Shown in pieces: positions 61,366-64,000 of a stretch of DNA of 64,000 nt; within the stretch, counting starts at the first letter, position 1, and each line of letters starts with the position of its first letter. A program made the translations under genes and the position numbers. Source of the stretch: Paenibacillus sp. MAHUQ-63 (GTDB lineage: Bacteria > Bacillota > Bacilli > Paenibacillales > NBRC-103111); assembly GCF_028765165.1 (NCBI RefSeq), contig NZ_JARADB010000006.1, positions 124,001 through 188,000 on the forward strand, read 5' to 3'. Under the pieces are notes generated by a model. It did no database searches. It was not told where the DNA came from and saw only the letters and a program-made list of their open reading frames with translations.

Positions 61366-61398
61366 GGGGCGACCGGGAAGCGGAGGTTGCCCCTTTTC
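61366..61398 (+). terminator. Terminator after araD
   Basis: GGGGC, ACC, a loop, GGT and GCCCC form a hairpin, then TTTTC. Confidence 0.75.
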
Positions 61399-61409
61399 TA
61401 TTATCAGCG

Positions 61410-61657
61410 GCTAACGGACACCATGAGGCTGTAAATTAACTATGGACAGTTTTGCGTGAACGGACACATGCAGAGAATGTATGTGATTTTTCGTATACAT
61501 TTTGTGGTCTCCCACAGATTTCCGAAGTTATATACAATTAATCGAAAGCCTCACCACGGCCACGGCCGTTATCCTAATGGACACAGGCGCCTCTATACAC
61601 CGACTTGGGAGTGAGGACGGGCCGAAATGAGGAAATAAAGGTGCTGGTGTCCGTTAG
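61410..61657. repeat. Degenerate mosaic of the F-R core repeat
   Basis: Forward cores are at 61410, 61457 and 61575, and a reverse core is at 61632-61657. Spacing does not fit the 185-bp plan, and other sequence intervenes, so this is a decayed or rearranged copy. It fills most of the gap between araD and the next gene. Confidence 0.5.
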
Positions 61658-61906
61658 CCGCAAAAGAAGGGGGATTTCCCGTTCCGGAGGGGGGCCGTGC
61701 CTATGCCTGTATACACTTACACGATCCCGTCGGTCAGTCTTTACCGATTCCGGCTCTGGGCATCGCGGCATCCCATTTTCACAGCCTGTCCCACGGGAAG
61801 AATGCCGATCTTGGCCGAGATTCCCACTCCTCATCTTTGGCGGGAATGAACGCTTAATGGTATGATGAGAGTGCAAGACGATTAGGGGAAGAAGGATGAT
61901 GAAGTC

Positions 61907-62398
61907 ATGTTTACGAAAGCCAACTACGAGGGAACAAGAGAAGACAACTATGCCTTGCTGATTCAGCAAGTTGAAGCATTGATACACGATGAGCCGAATC
62001 GCATTGCCAATTTGGCCAATGCCGCGGCGCTGCTCGGACAGTTTCTGACAGAGATCAACTGGGTGGGGTTCTATCTGCTGGACTCGTCCCAAGAGAAGGA
62101 AGAGCTTGTGCTGGGGCCCTTCCAGGGACTGCCTGCATGCGTGCGAATTCCGCTAGGCAAAGGGGTTTGCGGGACCTCGGCGCAGCGCCAGGAAACGGTG
62201 CTTGTACCGGACGTGCATGCGTTCCCGGGGCATATCGCCTGCGACGCCGCTTCCCAATCGGAGATTGTCGTGCCGATCGTGCGGGGCGATGAGCTGATCG
62301 GCGTGCTCGATATCGATAGCCCGATCCTGAGCCGTTTCGATGAAGTCGACCGGCGTTATTTGGAACAATTCGTACAGAAGCTTGCAGCCGCTATGTAA
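61907..62398 (+). CDS. msrC: Free-methionine-(R)-sulfoxide reductase, GAF-domain type
   Basis: Predicted 163-residue GAF enzyme that reduces free methionine-(R)-sulfoxide. The three cysteines are Cys78, Cys88 and Cys112, spaced as in E. coli fRMsr (84, 94, 118), within LVLGPFQGLPACVRIPLGKGVCG and FPGHIACDAAS. The start ATG 61907 is preceded by GAAGGATGATG. It ends convergent with the PilZ gene, overlapping by 8 bp. Confidence 0.95.
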   Translation: MFTKANYEGTREDNYALLIQQVEALIHDEPNRIANLANAAALLGQFLTEINWVGFYLLDSSQEKEELVLGPFQGLPACVRIPLGKGVCGTSAQRQETVLVPDVHAFPGHIACDAASQSEIVVPIVRGDELIGVLDIDSPILSRFDEVDRRYLEQFVQKLAAAM

Positions 62399-62840
62399 TC
62401 TCGTATTGCAAGGCGAGAATGTCTTCAAGATCATCTTCGGAACAAAAGCTGCAGCTTGCGAGAACGTTGTTACGCCGCAAGCGACTATACAACATAATCA
62501 AATGACTGGTAAGCTGCTGTTCCAGAACCGGATCTGCGATGCTGAATTCAATCCCGTATTCATAGAGGGTTGGCTTCAGCATCGTTTTTCGTTTAATGAC
62601 GCCCAAAATTTTCATTTCTTGATGAAACAGAAGGAAAGTAAACTCCAGCAGCAAGCTCATCTCGGTAGGAAGATTCAAGGGGGTGTGCATGCGGATCCCG
62701 CCGGCACTGATATCCTTGATCATGATTTTGGAGTGTTTGGTTTCGATTGCTTTATTTTTGATCCCGATGATTTTGAACATGGCGGATAATGGGATTTGGA
62801 GATGAATCCTGAAGCTGGAGCGCTTATTTGGCTGTGACAT
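62391..62840 (-). CDS. PilZ-domain protein, probable c-di-GMP receptor
   Basis: Predicted 149-residue PilZ protein. The RxxxR motif is Arg7 to Arg11 (KRSSFRIHLQIP), and the D-x-S-x-x-G motif is DISAGGIRM, the two elements that bind c-di-GMP. The second half is a beta-barrel with a helical tail. The start ATG 62840 has only a weak upstream binding site. A TATAAT-like element lies upstream on the minus strand. The target is unknown; the broken HD-GYP gene at 53589 belongs to the same signalling chemistry. Confidence 0.85.
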   Translation of the reverse strand: MSQPNKRSSFRIHLQIPLSAMFKIIGIKNKAIETKHSKIMIKDISAGGIRMHTPLNLPTEMSLLLEFTFLLFHQEMKILGVIKRKTMLKPTLYEYGIEFSIADPVLEQQLTSHLIMLYSRLRRNNVLASCSFCSEDDLEDILALQYEIT

Positions 62841-62920
62841 GAAGATGCTCCTCTAGGTTAATAGGTATATTATACTATAAAAGTAGTCATTTTGGTTCGC
62901 ATAATTAGAAAAGAAGCCCC

Positions 62921-64000
62921 CTATTTAGGGAGCTTGGCAGCGAATGCTTTCAAATTTTCCTCACCGTTAACGAAAATCCGCTTTAGCTGGTAAGGCGGCT
63001 GCTGGTTGGTGGCTACGCCTTGTTCGGTGGTAAATGCATACCGAAACCCGTGCTGCTTCAGGATCTTCAGCGTTGTTTTATTGTATTCCCCATAGGGATA
63101 GCAGAAAATATCGGCTTTCGTTCCCAATTTCGCTTCAATTTGTTTCCTGGCTTCCACGATTTCATAGGTCTGCTCATCCGCTCCAAGACGAGGGAGGTGA
63201 GGATGTGACATGCCGTGCGGTTGAATATCCCAGCCTGCCTCGTGGAGCTTACGGATCTGCTCCCAGTTGAGATAGCCATCCTGTTCCGTCATGCCTGGGG
63301 AAACGAAGAGCGTCGCGGGGAAGCCGTATTTGGCCAAAATCGGCATCGCTTGCTCATAATTGTCGATGTAGCCGTCATCGAACGTAAGCAGCACCGGTTT
63401 CTCCGGAACTTGGAGGGAATCGTCTCCTTCCAGGAGGCGGATGAACGTATCAAGCTTGAGAGGGGTGTAGCCTTGCTTATGCAGGTAGGCCATCTGCTCC
63501 TTCAGTTTGTCCGGAGAGATCACGACGATATTGCCTGGATCTATCGCAACACTATGGTAGTTGAGCACGGGAATGCTTACCTTCTTCAGTGCCTTGGGAA
63601 CGTAAGTCGCCGCGGTAACGGTAACGGCGGCTGGCGGCTCCGGCTTCATGTCCACTGGCAGTGGACTTCCCGGGGAGAGGGAGAGCTCTGCAGGTTGGCT
63701 AAGGTCCGTATGCGGGCTTGACCCTGTATGCTCGCTGTGCTCTGCGCCCTGCTCTCCAAGCGTCCGCTCTGCAGCCGGCAGCGGTTCCGCAGCGGGAGCT
63801 TGCTCGGGAGCTGCTAACCCGACTTCGACCGTCCTGGCAGGTTCAGACGACATGTCCGCGATGCGTACAGGCTCCTCGAGCCGTGAAGCCCCGGCAGCTT
63901 CCTCCGCGGAATCGGGGGCTTGTCCGCCATGCAGAGATGCGGCAGCGGGGACAGCTCCTTGCTTGCTGTAGCTGGAAGCGGGTGTGCAGGAGGCTATAAG
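62921..64000 (-). CDS. Polysaccharide deacetylase lipoprotein, 5' end beyond window
   Basis: The open frame runs unbroken from 62921 to the right edge, about 359 residues seen. Its first codons give LIASC, a lipobox, so the protein is probably a lipoprotein; the signal peptide start lies outside. A Pro/Ala/Glu-rich linker (about residues 5-140 of the visible part) leads to a NodB/CE4 domain with TFDDGYIDNY (catalytic Asp pair) and SHPHLPRL (metal His). It should deacetylate a cell-wall or surface N-acetyl polysaccharide. An internal ATG at 63853 would remove the lipobox and is unlikely. Confidence 0.85.
   Translation of the reverse strand, partial: LIASCTPASSYSKQGAVPAAASLHGGQAPDSAEEAAGASRLEEPVRIADMSSEPARTVEVGLAAPEQAPAAEPLPAAERTLGEQGAEHSEHTGSSPHTDLSQPAELSLSPGSPLPVDMKPEPPAAVTVTAATYVPKALKKVSIPVLNYHSVAIDPGNIVVISPDKLKEQMAYLHKQGYTPLKLDTFIRLLEGDDSLQVPEKPVLLTFDDGYIDNYEQAMPILAKYGFPATLFVSPGMTEQDGYLNWEQIRKLHEAGWDIQPHGMSHPHLPRLGADEQTYEIVEARKQIEAKLGTKADIFCYPYGEYNKTTLKILKQHGFRYAFTTEQGVATNQQPPYQLKRIFVNGEENLKAFAAKLPK

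Overview
The window looks like chromosomal DNA of a spore-forming Gram-positive bacterium of the Paenibacillus type. The evidence is the AGGAGG-type ribosome binding sites, moderately high GC, a YaaH/SleL-like LysM plus GH18 spore cortex hydrolase, a three-SLH-domain S-layer protein, lipoproteins with copper-amine-oxidase-N-like domains, a flotillin/NfeD pair and a SigB/RsbV/RsbW stress module. No rRNA, tRNA, prophage, transposase or CRISPR array was seen. The last gene (polysaccharide deacetylase lipoprotein) runs off the right edge.

Layout. 0.2-5.7 kb: Fur-box-controlled ferric-siderophore uptake (lipoprotein, two FecCD permeases, nitroreductase, and an AraC regulator fused to a siderophore-binding-like domain), with no ATPase gene nearby. 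5.7-10.2 kb: spore hydrolase and small membrane protein genes. 10.2-12.9 kb: xylA/xylR with an operator palindrome over the xylA promoter. 13-15.3 kb: a Crp/Fnr regulator convergent with flavohaemoglobin hmp, whose promoter carries a perfect Crp/Fnr palindrome. 15.4-18.1 kb: a degenerate dihydroorotate-dehydrogenase-like domain fused to a duplicated membrane module, then a phosphoesterase. 18.5-29.6 kb: azoreductase, agmatine to putrescine genes (aguA, aguB), ilvE with a divergent LysR gene, an RNA methylase, a thioesterase, fumC and others.

29.9-45.9 kb is the most coherent block: a general stress island. It encodes SigB, two RsbV/RsbW pairs, and what looks like the complete upstream pathway known from the Bacillus cereus group: hybrid kinase RsbK, CheR-type methyltransferase RsbM and the receiver-PP2C phosphatase RsbY. 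Four promoters of the identical form GTTTCA-N14-GGGTA(T/C) precede dps, the DUF948-rsbV-rsbW-sigB operon, a YtxH/LEA-like repeat protein and a DUF1328-gsp17M pair. This gives a readable SigB regulon in one window. Glycogen genes glgB-glgC-glgD lie inside the block.

46.5-64 kb: cold-shock protein with a YdjO-like partner, two tandem paralogous lipoproteins, nfeD-floT, an HD-GYP gene broken by an in-frame amber codon, an ECF sigma/anti-sigma pair, a fused paralogue of the split membrane genes at 7-8.5 kb, an SLH protein, araD, free-methionine-sulfoxide reductase, PilZ protein and polysaccharide deacetylase.

Scattered between genes is a family of about 185-bp intergenic elements. Each is built of four roughly 26-bp cores in the fixed order forward-forward-reverse-reverse. 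Intact copies lie at 18.2, 22.1, 45.9 and 46.1 kb, a diverged copy at 29.7 kb, and remnants at 0.04 and 61.4 kb. Together with the stress island this is the most interesting structure in the window.
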